A stretch of 5,631 nucleotides of DNA from Parachlamydiaceae bacterium. GTDB lineage: Bacteria > Chlamydiota > Chlamydiia > Chlamydiales > Parachlamydiaceae. The translations under genes were made by a program, and so were the position numbers. A model generated the notes under the pieces. The model was not told the DNA's origin. It saw only the letters and a list, made by a program, of their open reading frames with translations, and did no database searches. Shown here in pieces: positions 5,610 to 5,631 of the stretch (its first letter is position 1; each line of letters opens with the position of its first letter). Location: NCBI GenBank assembly GCA_013698165.1, contig JACCVN010000468.1, positions 1-5,631 on the forward strand, written 5' to 3'.

Positions 5610-5631
5610 GGTTGTATTAGTCAATACAGCC
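5610..5631. repeat. Strong stem-loop at window end
   Basis: GGTTGTATT (5610-5618) pairs with AATACAGCC (5623-5631), nine pairs including one G-T wobble, around loop AGTC. The window stops at the stem, so a following T run, which would make it a terminator for the hydrolase gene, cannot be checked. The rest of 5420-5609 shows no gene, only a 10-base palindrome AGAAATTTCT at 5502-5511. Confidence 0.55.

Noticed and set aside
409..5624. CTAGCGTG (409-416 and 5571-5578) and TGTATTA (441-447 and 5613-5619) as flanking direct repeats of the gene cluster
   Set aside because: The words are short, the sequence between them does not align and the spacing differs; an 8-base match between two such flanks is expected by chance.

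Overview
The window is AT-rich bacterial DNA, with coding density broken by long gene-poor stretches. It carries four intact protein genes and one very long inverted repeat. The gene content suggests a gamma-proteobacterium that lives inside protozoa, most likely Legionella or a relative. The main reasons are a UFM1-peptidase-like (family C78) protein, which belongs to a mainly eukaryotic family, and neighbours that look like the accessory or effector-type genes of such genomes. This assignment is inference from gene character and composition; no marker gene is present.

Layout: 1-390 is a long imperfect palindrome with arms of about 160 bp, each holding smaller hairpins. 391-747 has no gene but several short stem-loops. 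748-1389 (+) encodes a class I SAM-dependent methyltransferase. Convergent to it, 1448-2479 (-) encodes an aminoglycoside/choline-kinase-like phosphotransferase that begins with a signal peptide. Upstream of that on the same strand, 2604-3557 (-) encodes a papain-fold cysteine protease resembling UfSP2, the UFM1-specific protease, with the Tyr, Cys, Asp and His catalytic positions intact. Divergent from it, 3752-5419 (+) encodes a serine beta-lactamase-like hydrolase with an extra N-terminal region and a helical C-terminal tail. It is driven by a near-consensus sigma-70 promoter in the shared intergenic region. 5420-5631 has no gene; it holds a possible extended -10 and ends in a strong hairpin.

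How they fit together: no metabolic pathway links these four genes. The two minus-strand genes could be co-transcribed, and the protease and hydrolase share one regulatory region. The best reading is an accessory island of individually acting enzymes, several of which may act on the host. The protease is the standout: a bacterial protein with the active-site layout of a deUFMylase would be a candidate for manipulating the host UFM1 pathway.
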